64,000 bases of DNA from Thamnaconus septentrionalis (GCA_009823395.1 CM020501.1:22309861-22373860), one strand, 5' to 3'; shown: positions 43,129-54,790, counted from the first letter of the stretch. Numbers and translations are program-made. The notes: generated by a model not told the origin, from the letters alone.

Positions 43129-43906
43129 TGAGAAGAAAATCCAGCCGTTACTTGGCAAAGATGTTGGCAAACAGCAGGAAGCCGTCCCTGGAAACACCAG
43201 GCGCACAAAGTTTGATACTCGACCACCAATTTTGAATTAGTTTTTTTTCCGGCACTCAACAAATTCAACTCTGTTTCCATAAACAATCAGTGAAAGTTTC
43301 ACACAGGAAGTGAGATGATTTTTGTGACAAATTAGCATTTATACGCTAAGTCTGTGATCAGCCGCAGGTTGTCGAGTGACAGTGCGCCGAGAGTAGGTTT
43401 TTTTTCGGAACACTGTAACCCTTTTCTGTTTGTCGTGGCGGAGGTGCAATGCAAAAACCACGGCATCTAGTGGCGATGAAATATATAGACGCAGACACTG
43501 AAATACATCTTTAAATTAATTAAATTTGTCACGCAGTCCTTCTGTTGTGATTCTTCAGGGAATCGTAACACAAGTAGGTGTCTTTGTGTTCAGGGATGAA
43601 GAAGTTTTTTTGTGGACGCTGCAAATAGACTCGCTAGCGTCACCATCTCTGGACCTTCAGGCAGCGGACAACAACACTACGCCTGACGCCAGAGCAACGT
43701 GTTGCTGCGCATCATGTTTGGATTTATCTATTCATTATTATTTTTTTATTTCACCTTTTCCCTGCAGTGTTCCGCTCCCCCGAAGTCGCCTCCTGCAGGG
43801 TGCCAGCCGCCATAACAGGAACTGGAAATTACAGCGACGACTGACCACATTAGCAGGGGAACAAGGAGAACAGGAGCTTTAACAAGGAGCTGCTGACATA
43901 TTTAGA

Positions 43907-43910
<4 letters not shown>
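43125..43910. other. Unassigned stretch
   Basis: Mixed DNA. A plus-strand frame (43526-43882) is open for 118 codons but shows no recognisable family. Confidence 0.4.

Positions 43911-43957
<47 letters not shown>
43911..43957. repeat. (GT)23 microsatellite
   Basis: Uninterrupted GT array. Confidence 0.97.
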
Positions 43958-43960
<3 letters not shown>

Positions 43961-44214
43961 CACCATTTGCCAGGCTGGTTGTCATTACTTATTGATAGTG
44001 GCTCTGTTTAAAATGCAGCATCACAGCAGTAGGTGGCACAATACTGTCATAAACAAACACACATGCACACACACTGAATGCATTTGTTGGTTTCCAGGGC
44101 TCCTCCTCTCTTGCTCATCCACTTCCTGTTCCGTGGCCTCTGTCTTTTCCTCAGCAGTGGCTGTGCAGAGATCGAGGCCTCACCCAGCTGGAAGACCTGA
44201 GACCTGGAGCCAGG

Positions 44215-44270
44215 ACCAGGTCAGGATCAAGTCTGGACCAGGTTCTGGACCAGGTCAGGACCAGGTCTGG
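44215..44270. repeat. Short minisatellite, about 11-12-bp unit
   Basis: Four or five units of the type ACCAGGTCTGG with small length changes. Confidence 0.75.
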
Positions 44271-44394
44271 ATTAATTAAGCCTCACATTATCTTCACTGA
44301 TGCAGAAAAAATCTGATTGGATTGATTTCAAGTCAAATAATCCAATATGTGTTTTCTGTGAGCTTTTTTCAAGACAGAGGTTTGAGGTGACGTG

Positions 44395-44812
44395 TCAGAA
44401 GGGCAACCCCACCACCACCCCTCACCCCCGACCCCACCCCCCCCTCCCAAAAGTCCACCTTCCCACCTGCGATCTGCTCCACGAACAGCGTCAGTTCGAA
44501 ACATCGTCCCGATTCAAATCTCGTCTTTTGGTTTTGCCGCCGCGACTCTACATATTCTGGACGTGGACGCCTCTGACCCGCGGCGGCCGCCTCCTCCTTC
44601 CCCCCCGGGTGAAGATGCGGCGATGACGACGCTGACCCCTCCCCCCGCCTGCGCCATCCAGATGGCAGCTTGTTTTTACATTACTTTCCCCACAGGCGAG
44701 ACTCTGATTTGCCGACTAATCCTCTGCTTGGCATGGCAGGCAGGACGGCTACCTGCCTCGCCGCTGCACACGGCCGGCGCCAGCATGGGCCGAGCGGGCA
44801 GGCGTGCACGCC
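44395..44812. other. C-rich then CpG-rich unassigned block
   Basis: 44402-44455 is C-rich (quadruplex on the minus strand, i-motif on the plus). 44510-44700 is CpG-rich. A plus-strand frame is open for 177 codons but is proline-rich low complexity with no family match. Confidence 0.4.
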
Positions 44813-44842
44813 TGTGTGCGTGTGTGTGTGTGTGCGTGTGTG
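44813..44842. repeat. (GT)n microsatellite
   Basis: GT run with CG interruption. Confidence 0.88.
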
Positions 44843-44864
44843 GAAGGTGTTTGCGTTTGTCCAA

Positions 44865-44890
44865 GTGTGTGTGTGTGTGTGTGTGTGTGT
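44865..44890. repeat. (GT)13 microsatellite
   Basis: Uninterrupted GT run. Confidence 0.9.
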
Positions 44891-44976
44891 CACTGTGCAA
44901 GGCTGCATTTCATCTCAGGGCTTAAAGCTGCTCATCCCAGAATGGCAAGAGCCGCCGTGTTATTTAGAATTACAGC

Positions 44977-45009
44977 GTGCGCGCGCACACACACACACAT
45001 GCACACACG
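44977..45009. repeat. (GC)n(CA)n run
   Basis: GC units followed by CA units; inverted relative to 44865-44890. Confidence 0.85.
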
Positions 45010-45929
45010 CCCAGCTTGTGTGCACAGGAAGCTGCTGCCGCTGTTCCAGAAGTTTCCAGAAGGATCAGCAGCAGCTCCGTTCCCTCCGCAACGACAACAA
45101 CAACTCTGAAAACAACTGAAGGATGAAAGAATAAGGGATGACAAAACAAGGAGGATCTAAAAAGGGGCGGACTTGGTTGCGAAGACTTGATTGTGTGGCG
45201 TGTATCAGGTCCCCTTGTGACTCAGGGATGACGACTAGAGACGTTAGTTTTAGCGGCAGAAGAAGTAGTGGAGGAACTCCCGTCGTTTCTGACTGGACAG
45301 ACAACTGGCGGTTACTGGAGCACCAGCAAGTAACGGATTCTGACTGGCTGCAGAAAACTAAAGGGCGGAGTCAACGTGGTGGACTCGAGCAAGCAAAAAG
45401 CATGGCCCTCAGGCCCTCAGGAACGTCTGCAACATCGGCGACGACTCCCAGTTTCTTTCTCCCTACACGGAAACTTTATGTTGCAATTTGTTTTTCTCTT
45501 AATAAATGAATTAATTAATGTATCAATAAATATTCAACTTTGTTGTGACTCACTTTTCACTGCAGCTGGTACAGTTGCGTTGTCAAGTGCAACGCAAACC
45601 TCTCGGCTGCTTTTGTGTTTGCATGTGGGTCATCTTTGGAGTCGTGTTGCAGCGACACACTGCCCCCCACAGACCTGGCATGCACACTACAGCGTTTAAA
45701 AAACAGTTTTTTTCTGGGTCATACCGGACTTGTGCACCGAAAAAACACATGTGAAACGCACAAATGCTTTGTTTTCCCGCGTGAGTCGTCTGCAGTGACG
45801 GTCGCCTCTCAAGTGCTTCCTGACGGAGCTCATCAAGACGCAGCGACACGTTCAACGCTGTCGTCAGCCATCCGTCAAAGACGCCCGCTCGGGTTTTATT
45901 GATGCGTCACTGCTGCTGCTGCTCCTTCT

Positions 45930-45930
<1 letters not shown>
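45010..45930. other. Unassigned stretch
   Basis: Mixed DNA with CAACAACAAC at about 45095 and (CTG)3-4 at 45910-45921. No supported gene. Confidence 0.45.

Positions 45931-45966
<36 letters not shown>
45931..45966. repeat. (AC)18 microsatellite
   Basis: Uninterrupted CA run. Confidence 0.95.
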
Positions 45967-45968
<2 letters not shown>

Positions 45969-46019
45969 GTGCTGGTTCCATTCCATAGAGTGTCGACCCT
46001 GTGCGTGTGTGAGTGTGTG

Positions 46020-46150
46020 TAAGGTGAGCGTTGATTATAAATCAAGCGCTCTAATTGGCCAGGAGCTATAAACTCAACAGGAGGTCCCGCCTCTGGTCGC
46101 TGCTAATTGGCCACCTGCTGCGCGGCTCAGCGCCCTATTTGTGCAGAGTG
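46020..46150. promoter_or_regulatory. CCAAT/TATA-like block
   Basis: TCTAATTGGCC and GCTAATTGGCC flank GAGCTATAAACTC. A TATA-like motif between two CCAAT boxes is suggestive, but no transcript start can be shown. Confidence 0.25.
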
Positions 46151-46289
46151 GCCGTTGCGTCAACAGGTTGTGCCTGTGATTGTGTTGTTGTTATGTGTGT
46201 GTGTGAGTGTGCGTGCGTTGTTTTGTTGTTTTTTTTCGGCACTATTATTGCATTTCACGACACTCACGCGTGCTACTTTAGTGCGTATT

Positions 46290-46540
46290 AAAGGTTAATT
46301 ACGACACATTTTACGCCGCGCGGCTCCTTTACTCGCCCTCGTTTGGCGCCGGGAGACAGCGTGAACTTTACTCAGTGCTGAGTGAAAACGGCCCGGTGTG
46401 TGTTTTCCACGTGCGCGTGAAGACGAGGGGAAGAGAAGGAGGACGGCCTCTAAATGTCAGAGCCCACCGGGACCTTTTAGAAATACGACGCCACGGCGGC
46501 CGTCATTGGACGGAGGAAAGCGGAGGAAGACGAAACAATC
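46290..46540. other. CpG-rich unassigned block
   Basis: Many CpGs (ACGCCGCGCGGC, CCACGTGCGCGTG with an E-box). Possible CpG island fragment. Confidence 0.3.
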
Positions 46541-47384
46541 TGCTGAGCAGGATCAGGTCCCAGCGAAAGAGATTTGGCGTTTTAAAAGTTAAAAATGATA
46601 ACACGTCCTAAAACTTCTTGTCTTAACTAATTCAGACTGGGTCACATTTTTATTATACATGGAAAGCAGGGGAAGAAGATAAGTTAGGGCGGCTTTAAGA
46701 AGGGCGCTCTAACAGTGGCTGTCCAATCAGGAGCTGAGGGGAAGTCATGTGAGTCTACAGTTGACTGGGGGGGAACTGATTAGGCTTGACGACGTGACCC
46801 TGATGGAACTCAGGCTACGCTCGATTCCATGCCGTCCTTGTCTCGGCCATTTCAAGCTGGAAACCTGATGTGAGTTTTTGAAATTATTTTTTTAAAGAAA
46901 ATGAATTATTTTGTTGGATTTGTTGTCGTAGAAATGATTCAAAACATAAGTTTGATTTCATTTTAACCAATTAATGTTTTAATGTAATTCTATTTTTGAA
47001 TTATAAATAGTAATAGTTAAATGTGTTTTGAAACAATATTGAATTAATTTTCTATTTATGTATTTTTTTTTTATTTAATTGGTTCATAAATATACATGCA
47101 TTTCCAATTCATATTTGGATAATATGACATAATTTAAAAAAAAAAATCATTTTTAAATTGTTTTATTTTAAGATAAATAAACAAGATTTTACATACATTA
47201 CATTACATACTTAGGAACAAGAAGAGGAAAAAGGTACAAAAAGTATTTGGAGGTCTGCTTCATGTATTTAAACTATTACTGCACAGTTGCTACTCCTGCT
47301 CCTCCTGCTCCTACTACTACGACTACTAACAATAGTAGTCGCAGAATTAGAAAATGCTTCCTTCAACTTTCAGCTGGACTTTTT
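46541..47384. other. AT-rich unassigned stretch
   Basis: 46870-47220 is strongly AT-rich. CTCCTGCTCCTACTACTAC groups lie near 47295-47325. No gene. Confidence 0.5.
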
Positions 47385-47600
47385 CTTCCTTTTCTTGCCG
47401 AGACGAGCTGAACAGATCTGTGATTAAACAGCTCCCAGGTCCCTCCGCACGTCCTGATCCGATTATTTATTTACTGCAATCCAATCACTCAACAAAAGGC
47501 CGGTCTCACCTTCCCGCCGAGCAGCTAATAAAATCAGATCAATCCTTTGCCTTTTTTTATTTCTTTCTGCCCTCGTTAAATGTTAATGGATGTTTAAACT
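47385..47600. other. Candidate conserved non-coding block
   Basis: Repeat-free, with TCCGATTATTTATTTACTGC, CCAATCACTC, GCTAATAAAATCAGATC and AATCAATCC-like cores. Confidence 0.27.
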
Positions 47601-47805
47601 CCAGCGGCGTCTCGGAGCTGCGCGTCTGTCGTCTGTAGGGCCGACCTGCTTGCGTGTGTGAGAGTGCGTGTCCGTGAGTGTGTGTTTGTGTGCTCCAGAG
47701 TGATGAGCTCAGATCAATGCCTCCAGTCAATTAGTGGTGTAATGATTTCATCAATGTGCGCTCCGTCAGGACCAACCTGACTCTGAGGCAATTTATGATG
47801 AAACC

Positions 47806-47829
47806 GTGTGTGTGTGTGTGTGTGTGTGT
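47806..47829. repeat. (GT)12 microsatellite
   Basis: Uninterrupted GT run. Confidence 0.9.
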
Positions 47830-47962
47830 AGGGTGGACTATAGGGTCTTTCACAGGATTTTGTGTGTGGATAAGAGTAGCCGTCATTGTGCACGATGAAG
47901 AAAGAAAAATCCTATCCATCATCTAAATGAATGAAGAAGATTCACTGTTTGCACTTAGTTAG

Positions 47963-48036
47963 TCAAATCAAATCAAACCAAACTTTATTTCTACGGCACC
48001 TTTCATACATTAACATGCAACACAAGGTGCTTCACC
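47963..48036. mobile_element. Retroposon 3'-end remnant
   Basis: CAAATCAAATCAAACCAAAC followed by TTTATTTCTACGGCACCTTTC resembles a widely dispersed teleost repeat (TTTATTTATATAGCACCTTT, then AAGTGCTTTAC). The AAATC units probably represent its tail. The body is missing. Confidence 0.5.
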
Positions 48037-48334
48037 ACTATTAACCAGGCAAGTTTGTTTTTTTTGTATTTTTTTTTTTTTTTTTAAAAGCTCCCACCTG
48101 GTTGGTTTCATAGTGGGTCAGGGTTAAAAACAGACTAATCAACAGTCTTTGATTAGACATAGCCTCCTTTTGTGGGCGGGCTTTTGGTGGCGACGCCCAC
48201 AGAAAGCGGTGATGTGCCACCAAAAAACAAAAACAAAAAAAAAGAGCCTCTGTGTTATCTCGACAAGCAGGACGTCCTTTGATCTGCCTGCCGAGAGACT
48301 CGAGAAGAGACGAGGATGGCATGAGTAACCACAT

Positions 48335-48335
<1 letters not shown>

Positions 48336-48372
<37 letters not shown>
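48336..48372. repeat. (AC)18 microsatellite
   Basis: Uninterrupted CA run. Confidence 0.95.
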
Positions 48373-48378
<6 letters not shown>

Positions 48379-48490
48379 AGTGTTCCTGGCATTTGCGCTA
48401 ATAAGACGGAGATAAAAGTAGAAGCTACTGCGTCCACTTGACATTTGCAGCCGATGAATTACTTGCACTCACGCTGGACGACAAAGGGTC

Positions 48491-48739
48491 AACAACCAGC
48501 ACACACCCAGCTGGACAACCAGCCCCGCAACCAGCCTGACAAACCAGCTCCACAACCAGCTCCACAACCAGCCTGCAAAACCTGACAACCAGCCCCACAA
48601 CCAACCTGACAACCAGCCTCACAACCAGCCTCACAACCAGCCCCACAACCACTCATTCCACCAGCCTCACAACCAGCCCCACAACCAACTCGACAACCAG
48701 CCCCACAACCAACCTGACAACCAGCCTCACAACCAGCCT
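48491..48739. repeat. Minisatellite, about 11-12-bp unit
   Basis: About twenty units of ACAACCAGCCTC/ACAACCAGCCCC with higher-order alternation (Gly/Arg-Leu-Val-Val frame on the minus strand). There are no spacers, so it is not a CRISPR array. Confidence 0.93.
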
Positions 48740-48746
48740 GGCTCCG

Positions 48747-48958
48747 TGTTTAACCCTCTGTTTGCAGCTGTCTCCTGCCAAACCTGCAGGTTTCTTGGAC
48801 CTTCGACACGTTTGGAAGGAGAAGAAAGGAGAAGAAGGAGAAGAAACAAGTCGAGCTCAGAGGGAGGCGAGGGGTCTAAATCTGGCTGGGGGTGGTCACT
48901 GACCACAGGATGAGTGCCCTTAGTGACATCACAAGCCAGGCTATCGCTCTCTCTCTCT
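48747..48958 (+). repeat. Dispersed repeat copy
   Basis: TTTAACCCTCTGTTTGCAGC at the left and TGACATCACAAG plus a CT run ending in CCCCAG at the right. The same two modules recur at 58301-58490, and one or the other at 34386-34416 and 62176-62222. Confidence 0.5.
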
Positions 48959-49086
48959 CCCCAGTCAATGTCTTTTGATCCCCTCTCTCCCACTCAGGTG
49001 GATTCTAGCTACTGAGATTCGTTTTCTCCCACTTCCTGTTTGACTGAGTAGCTTTGAACCACTGATTCTTCCTGCTCATCATCCTG

Positions 49087-49104
49087 ACACACACACGCAC
49101 GCGC

Positions 49105-49143
<39 letters not shown>
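49087..49143. repeat. (CA)n microsatellite with CG interruptions
   Basis: CA run broken by GCACGCGCCGCG. Confidence 0.92.
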
Positions 49144-49628
49144 AGCAGATATGAGGGAATAAAACATTAAATGCTCTTCGGCTGAAGACTAATCCAGACT
49201 TTGTCTGGGGGTTTTTGCCGGTCGCTGTGTCCGGGTTCATCCAGGTGAGGTCACTAAGCGGTTTGAGCCTAAGTGGCGGCGGTGGTTTGCGGCGCCGGCA
49301 GCGGGATGGAGTGAGGACGGAAACGGTGTGTCGACTTTTACAAAAGAACTGAAAGGCGACGGACAAAAGAACCATCAAGCGAAAGTGTTCAGAGAAAAAT
49401 AAAGTGGATGAGCGCAACTGTTCAGCGGTTCAACTTTTTTATTATTAAGGTTTGAACTTGCCAAGGAAAAAAAAAAGAAGAAATGGGCCTTCAGTCTGGT
49501 TCATTTGGATGGAGTCAGCGAGGACAAAGTGGTTTTAAGACCAGCAGGAGGCTGAAGGCTGAGAACTCAGCACAGTTTAATCCTCCAGAGAACTTTGAAC
49601 AAAAAGGTGGGGACGTTTTTAGTGTGAG
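49144..49628. other. Unassigned stretch
   Basis: Mixed DNA with an A run at 49467-49477. No gene. Confidence 0.45.
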
Positions 49629-49689
49629 TGCGTGTGTGTGTGTGCGTGTGGCTGTGTGTGTGTGTGTGTGTGTGTGTGCGGCGTGTGTG
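49629..49689. repeat. (GT)n microsatellite
   Basis: GT run with GC interruptions. Confidence 0.93.
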
Positions 49690-50383
49690 GCATTGATTGA
49701 TTTTCTTACTTTTGCTGGTGCAGGTGAGATGACAGGCAGGGATTTACCTGTTGGGAACAGAGAGTGAGAAAAAAAAACATGTGATTATAACACACACAGT
49801 GACACATACAGTTAAATACACACACACACAGATGGCAGATGCAATGGCGGCTCAGTCATGTCTCACTGATGGAGGCATCGCAGTGCTGCGCCCCTTTCAG
49901 GCTGCTCACAGAGGTTCTGCAGCGTTTCCCAGCATGCACCTGGTGAAGCACACACTGTCTGTCCAGTGGGCAGATGCACACTTCAGCACTTCAGCCCAGT
50001 GGAACCTGCTGCAGTACTGTACCAGTACAGTCTGCAGGGAACCGCCACTATTGGCCAGAAATCATGTTCTGGACACGCCCACCTGGCAGTATGGCCCTCC
50101 CCTAACATTTAAACATATATCATATATATATATATATGCATATTTCATAGATTCATCATCAATCTATAATCCAGAGTAAATACAAGTTATTCTACATCAG
50201 ATAACTGTGGCTATTGTGGCCTTTGCAGGAACATCATGTAAAAATCTTTTAATGTAGAAGAATAAAGAAATGTCGCTATCTGCTCATTTTGTTTCTGTTT
50301 TTCAAGCCATTTCATCACATGATGCAGCAAAAAAACAATGTAGCTTCAACCCTGTCCATTTTACCCACTGCTTACTCTGCAAG
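49690..50383. other. Unassigned stretch with plus-strand open frame
   Basis: A frame (49751-50179) is open for 142 codons; its middle (MADAMAAQSCLTDGG onward) lies outside simple repeats but matches no family I know. A degenerate TA run lies at 50116-50137. Confidence 0.35.
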
Positions 50384-50409
50384 GTGTGTGTGTGTGTGTG
50401 TGTGTGTGT
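50384..50409. repeat. (GT)13 microsatellite
   Basis: Uninterrupted GT run. Confidence 0.9.
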
Positions 50410-50514
50410 TTCTGTGCAGAGCAGCAGGGCGGCGGTCTAAGTAGCTGAGGGAAAAAGTGTGCTTGTGAAGATAAGGATAGCACAACAACACGATGCACAC
50501 ACAGACGAGTGTGC

Positions 50515-50533
50515 GTACACACACACACACACA
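50515..50533. repeat. (AC)9 microsatellite
   Basis: Short CA run. Confidence 0.85.
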
Positions 50534-50655
50534 GTCACGCAAACATTAGCCTATGCAAAAATAAACAAAGACAACCACACACAGACAAAAACACAAGACA
50601 CTTGTTTGAAGTAATCTGCAGCACGCTGAACACAGCTGGACTCTTGAAAATCGCT

Positions 50656-50670
50656 CTGTGTGTGTGTGTA

Positions 50671-50721
<51 letters not shown>
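50656..50721. repeat. Compound (GT)n(GA)n microsatellite
   Basis: GT units pass through TAGA into about nineteen GA units; same order as the array at 96-168. Confidence 0.95.
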
Positions 50722-50724
<3 letters not shown>

Positions 50725-51420
50725 CAGGTGTGTTGTGTAATTAATTGGTAAATCTGCAAATTAAAGGGTGTCGCAGGTGAATTTATTCAAGCACCACTTT
50801 CTGCCTCGTCTAACACAGACTCAAGTTGTGACTTGAGGTGGAAATGACGCAGCGTTGCGAAAAAACAACAAAAAAAAAAACAACAACAATTCCAAACAGA
50901 AGGTGAGTGTTGTGGGTTGCTGTTGTTGAGGAAGTGTTGAGTTGTGTTGCCTTGTGTTGTGTTTTTTTTTTGTGTGTGTGATTTTGAAGAGAAGGAAGGA
51001 AGGAAGTTGCATCTTATTTTGAAGTTTTCTTCAAAATAAAGTTGTCCAAAAAAAAATATTGCATTCCTCATCGCAGCGTAACAAAAGATTTAAATGATTT
51101 TTCAATTATTTTTTCAGATTCATTATTAATATATTACACATACCATAAAAACATTCCATTTTTTTTTGTTTTCCGCTAGTGTGGAACACAACGAGCCGTC
51201 TTTGCTTATTTGTCCAGACTGGTTGTGGTTTTCTGGATTTCCTGGTCGGGACGTCCGGGATCTTCATCCCTAGTTATTAAGTATTACGTAGATGAACCAC
51301 ATTTTTTTTTTGTTTACAATTCTTGTCCGATAGTTTCTTAGTGTTTACTGGAAACTGCCAATCCCCGCTTTGTGTGGAGGTAGTTTGAAAAAGGGGGAAT
51401 CAACCGTAATTCAGAATAGG
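50722..51420. other. Unassigned stretch
   Basis: Contains a CAACAACA group and A run around 50860-50890 and its near-inverse at 50918-50975. Otherwise AT-rich. Confidence 0.45.
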
Positions 51421-51590
51421 CAACTGCTGCCATTGGCTGGCCGGGCGGCGGCTTGTTGCTGTGGCGTCTCGGCTCTTCTGCCCCACTGTGATTAGCTGGG
51501 CCTGTCATGTGACCCAATGAGGGAATGGGGTGGGGTGGGGGGAGAGGTGTTCACAATTGACCAATAGCTATAAAGTCCTGTAATCCTCAA
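51421..51590 (+). promoter_or_regulatory. Promoter-like block (CCAAT, E-box, TATA-like)
   Basis: CCATTGGCTGGCC, GTCATGTGACCC (E-box), CCAATGAGG and TTGACCAATAGCTATAAAG occur in order within 160 bp. TATAAAG 10 bp after a CCAAT box is suggestive, but no downstream exon is recognisable. Confidence 0.3.
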
Positions 51591-51654
51591 AATACAAAAA
51601 AAAAGAAGAAATTAAATAAATAATTGAAGCACGCCTTGACCACCGAAACGAGCT

Positions 51655-51805
51655 GCTCTGCGGCGCTGAACTGAGCAGCTGAGCTCATTAAGAGGCAGAT
51701 ATAAAAGTCGCTCTTGTCAATGCAAACCGTCAGGGTCCGTGTTAAATATGGGGCTAAATTGGGGGGATAAGAGGAAACATGTTCCCCCTCAACCCCAGGA
51801 CGTCG
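51655..51805. other. Candidate conserved non-coding block
   Basis: GAGCTCATTAAGAGGCAG, GATATAAAAGTCGC and GTTAAATATGGGGCTAAATT lie in repeat-free sequence. It could equally contain a TATA box. Confidence 0.28.
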
Positions 51806-52756
51806 CCGCAATTATTAATATTTAATTTTCAAAAATTCCAGCTACAAAATCTTTGAGAGAAAAAAAAAAGAACACAAAAAAGAAACGAATTACCTAGCAT
51901 GGCTCAGTCTGAAGCTTTCTCCTGCCCCCTACAGGTCAAAGTATGAATGTGCCCTCAAAATGGAGCTTTGTTTTTTTTTTTTTGTTTCCCACGCCGATGC
52001 TAATTGTTATCACGTCGGCTCTGATTAGAAAGGTTTGTGTCTCACTGGGCGCTGACAGCCACGGCGACCTTGCGACCTTTAATCCATCTCCAAACCTTTA
52101 ACTGTCCAACAGTTTTTTTGTTATTGTTTTTTTTTTGGACATTTCACAGACAGCGAAACCAAGGGTGGAGTCTTCTGGCTGCTCTCCCACTGCCAGCGAC
52201 CCCGACATAGTGAACATGATTAAATAAAAAAAAAAAAAACAGCAGCGTGATGTTAGCGAATCATCTATAGTGTAGGATGGATGCTGTGTCGCGGTTGACA
52301 GCCACTGTACTTCGAGGATGAGGGTGTCATTGGAGACGAAAATAATGATGGTTGACAACGGTAACAAACCGCTGTTGGAGTTTTGGAAAACACAAAACCG
52401 AAAGAAATTCACTTTGAGCACTGCCTTGAGCACCTAAAAACCAGGAAAGTTAGCAGATTTATCTTCCAAAAGCTCTATCGGTATCATCAGCATATTTTGT
52501 CATTCTCACTTTTTCCCGTCCGTCTTACATTTTTTCACTATCGCAATAAAAACCGTGAGCATGGAGTGTGAAATGAATGTGAGTAAAAGGGACAATCCGT
52601 CAATCTAGGAATTAAAATTATTCAGAGTTTGATTGTTAGTTGTCTAAGCACTTTTAAAAGGCACTGAAGTATCTAAAATGGCAACAGACACACAAGTGAA
52701 CTAGTGAATGTCTCCACTAAACACAAACAAGGAACAAATGCGCTCCTTACAACCAA

Positions 52757-52758
<2 letters not shown>
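51806..52758. other. AT-rich unassigned stretch
   Basis: T runs at 51970-51982 and A runs at 52227-52239. No gene. Confidence 0.5.

Positions 52759-52839
<81 letters not shown>
52759..52839. repeat. (AT)40 microsatellite
   Basis: The longest uninterrupted AT array here. It is self-complementary, so it can extrude as a cruciform. Confidence 0.97.
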
Positions 52840-52840
<1 letters not shown>

Positions 52841-53094
52841 CTTTTAAACAAGCCCTGATAAAAACACAGCTACCTGGTGGAAGTGGCCCAGAAGTGGCCC
52901 TGTGTCTGTGAAAATGTGGCTGGATGACGAGCCAGACAGCCTGGAATTAGACATGCGACACCTTGCCGGATGCATCCGTTTATATGTCCCTTCAGAGGAC
53001 GTCACTTTCTTGACCCGGCGAGCGATTCCAAAGCCAAAAAGGTGACAGGACTGACACACGGCGGGCATCCTCAACACCGCGCTGTGCAGATGGC

Positions 53095-53270
53095 GGCGGA
53101 CAGCTGCGGCTAAGCGCATTAAGCTCGGCCTTCAGCGCGCATTAAGATCACCGTCTCCACGGTGCCGCAGCGCTACGAGGCCTGCGTCGGCCGCATGGCA
53201 AGACAGAGACATCTTCCCTGCCGACTCATTATCTTGCGTGTGACAGCGCCTTTTGTGAACACTAGCGTCA
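53095..53270. other. Candidate conserved non-coding block
   Basis: GCGCATTAAGCTCGG and GCGCGCATTAAGATC are two related cores 28 bp apart, followed by CpG-rich sequence and GACTCATTATCTTGC. Confidence 0.27.
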
Positions 53271-54452
53271 GACGCTACTCACTTCATAAAAAGGGCCGAT
53301 GGAGGGCGAGGTGAGGGCGGGGGGAGGCCAAGATTAGGGTCAGAATAATTTCCCCAGGCTCTTCCTGGGGAGAAAAGAGGAGCAGGCCGCGACCACGGCC
53401 GGGGGAAACTCCCAAGCCAAAGTGAGTCGCGACGCACACAGAGGACACACAGTGGACGTGACGGCCATGACGCCTCCCTTCAGCGGTGGAGTAACAGAGA
53501 CGTCCTCAGGAGACGGTCAGCACAACAATCAGAAGAGTCTCTGGTTCTCTCCCCCGAGCTACGGAGATCATCACCTTCTCTTCAAGACTGACTTGCGCCG
53601 CAGTGACAACATGATTGGTTGATAGATCAACGCGTTTCGTGGGAATGTATTATAGATTTCAGACAAAAGACACTTTCTCCACACTCAAAATGTACCAGTC
53701 GGTCTTCCAAAAGAATCAAAATCAAGAAGGTAAAGGATTCCTGCTAGGGTGAAAGTCACAAAGTCTCAATAAAGTCCCAGGTGTTTTGGGTCCCTGAAGA
53801 ACTTTGTCTGTGTTGTCCATTAATTCATTCCCTGAAGTTTTCACTGGCACCCAAAAATTTTTGACCTCATGTTACAAAAAGACTGTTTTCTTCTGCGCCG
53901 TTTCAAATCAAGATGATGCTCTGTTGTAATAAAGAACCAGAACCTTTTCATATTTCTGCTGCATTGTTTTTGTCTTTTGCATCCTTCACTGTTGTGTGCC
54001 AAAGGAACACTTAAATCAAAAGGCATAACGGAGACAGAATACAAATCTGTACTGAACTCCGGGTACATCTCAGATTACCATGACGCCTTTCGAAGGCAAA
54101 GCCAAGGGTGCCTTACACAAAGCAGGAGGAGAAGGTTTTGCTGCCTCCTGTAAACAGCTTGTTGAGGGACTAGGTCAAAGCTTTCGAGGGAACCATGGTA
54201 GTGCATCCTCAGAAGTCCAGCTTCAGGGAGAAGATAGCGGACCTTTGTGTGGCACCGGGACAGAGAATCAAGAGGAAGAACATCCAGCAGCTACCTTGGT
54301 TTGAGATCATGGGGGGAAACTGTGGGTAAGACCAAGGATTTTCCTTGATGAAGGCAGGAACTTGTGACAGACCTGACAAGAGACAAATCCTTAAAGCCTC
54401 TACAATACCTCTTGGTGGAACTGGCATACCCGATTCGCCAGCTGGGTTAAAC
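53271..54452. other. Unassigned stretch, possibly old repeat sequence
   Basis: 53640-54440 is CpG-poor and evenly composed, as is usual for old interspersed repeats, and leads up to the LINE tail. The 74-codon plus frame at 54080-54304 resembles no known protein. Confidence 0.4.
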
Positions 54453-54790
54453 TCATCCATCCATCCATTTTCCTCTGCTTGTTTGAGGTCAGACAGGTTT
54501 CATAGAAAGTTCCAGACCTCCTCAGCAGCACCTTCAGCCCCTACCGGAGGACTCCAAGTTGTCCCCCAGGCCAGATGGTGTATAGAGTATAATCCCTCCA
54601 GTAAGTCCTGGGACAGACCCCAAAGGTCTTTGCCTAGAGGCATTTATGTAGGTGCCTCAACCACCTCTAGTGACTTTGTTTTGCGGCTGAACTCTGAGCT
54701 CCCTCAGGATGTTTGAGCTCCTCCTAGCTGAGCTCAGCCACAGGAACCCTTGTTTCAGGCTTTTGCACCCTGATCCCAGAGGTCATGATT
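54453..54790 (-). mobile_element. Diverged RTE/Rex3-like LINE, 3' end
   Basis: On the minus strand it ends in ATGGATGGATG units, the tail type of fish RTE/Rex3 elements. Upstream (54590-54790 on the plus strand) the order of blocks such as AGTCCTGGGACAGACCCC, GGTGCCTCAACCACCTCT and GAGCTCCTCCTAGCTGAGC parallels the antisense of the conserved C-terminal coding part. Frames are broken by many stops and indels, so it is an inactive pseudogene fragment. Confidence 0.65.

Noticed and set aside
48491..48739. CRISPR-like array
   Set aside because: Short 11-12-bp units abut directly with no unique spacers, and the genome is eukaryotic.
49751..50179. 142-codon plus-strand frame
   Set aside because: It begins in CA repeats and ends in a TA run. 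The middle looks unusual but matches nothing I know, so it is kept as unassigned.
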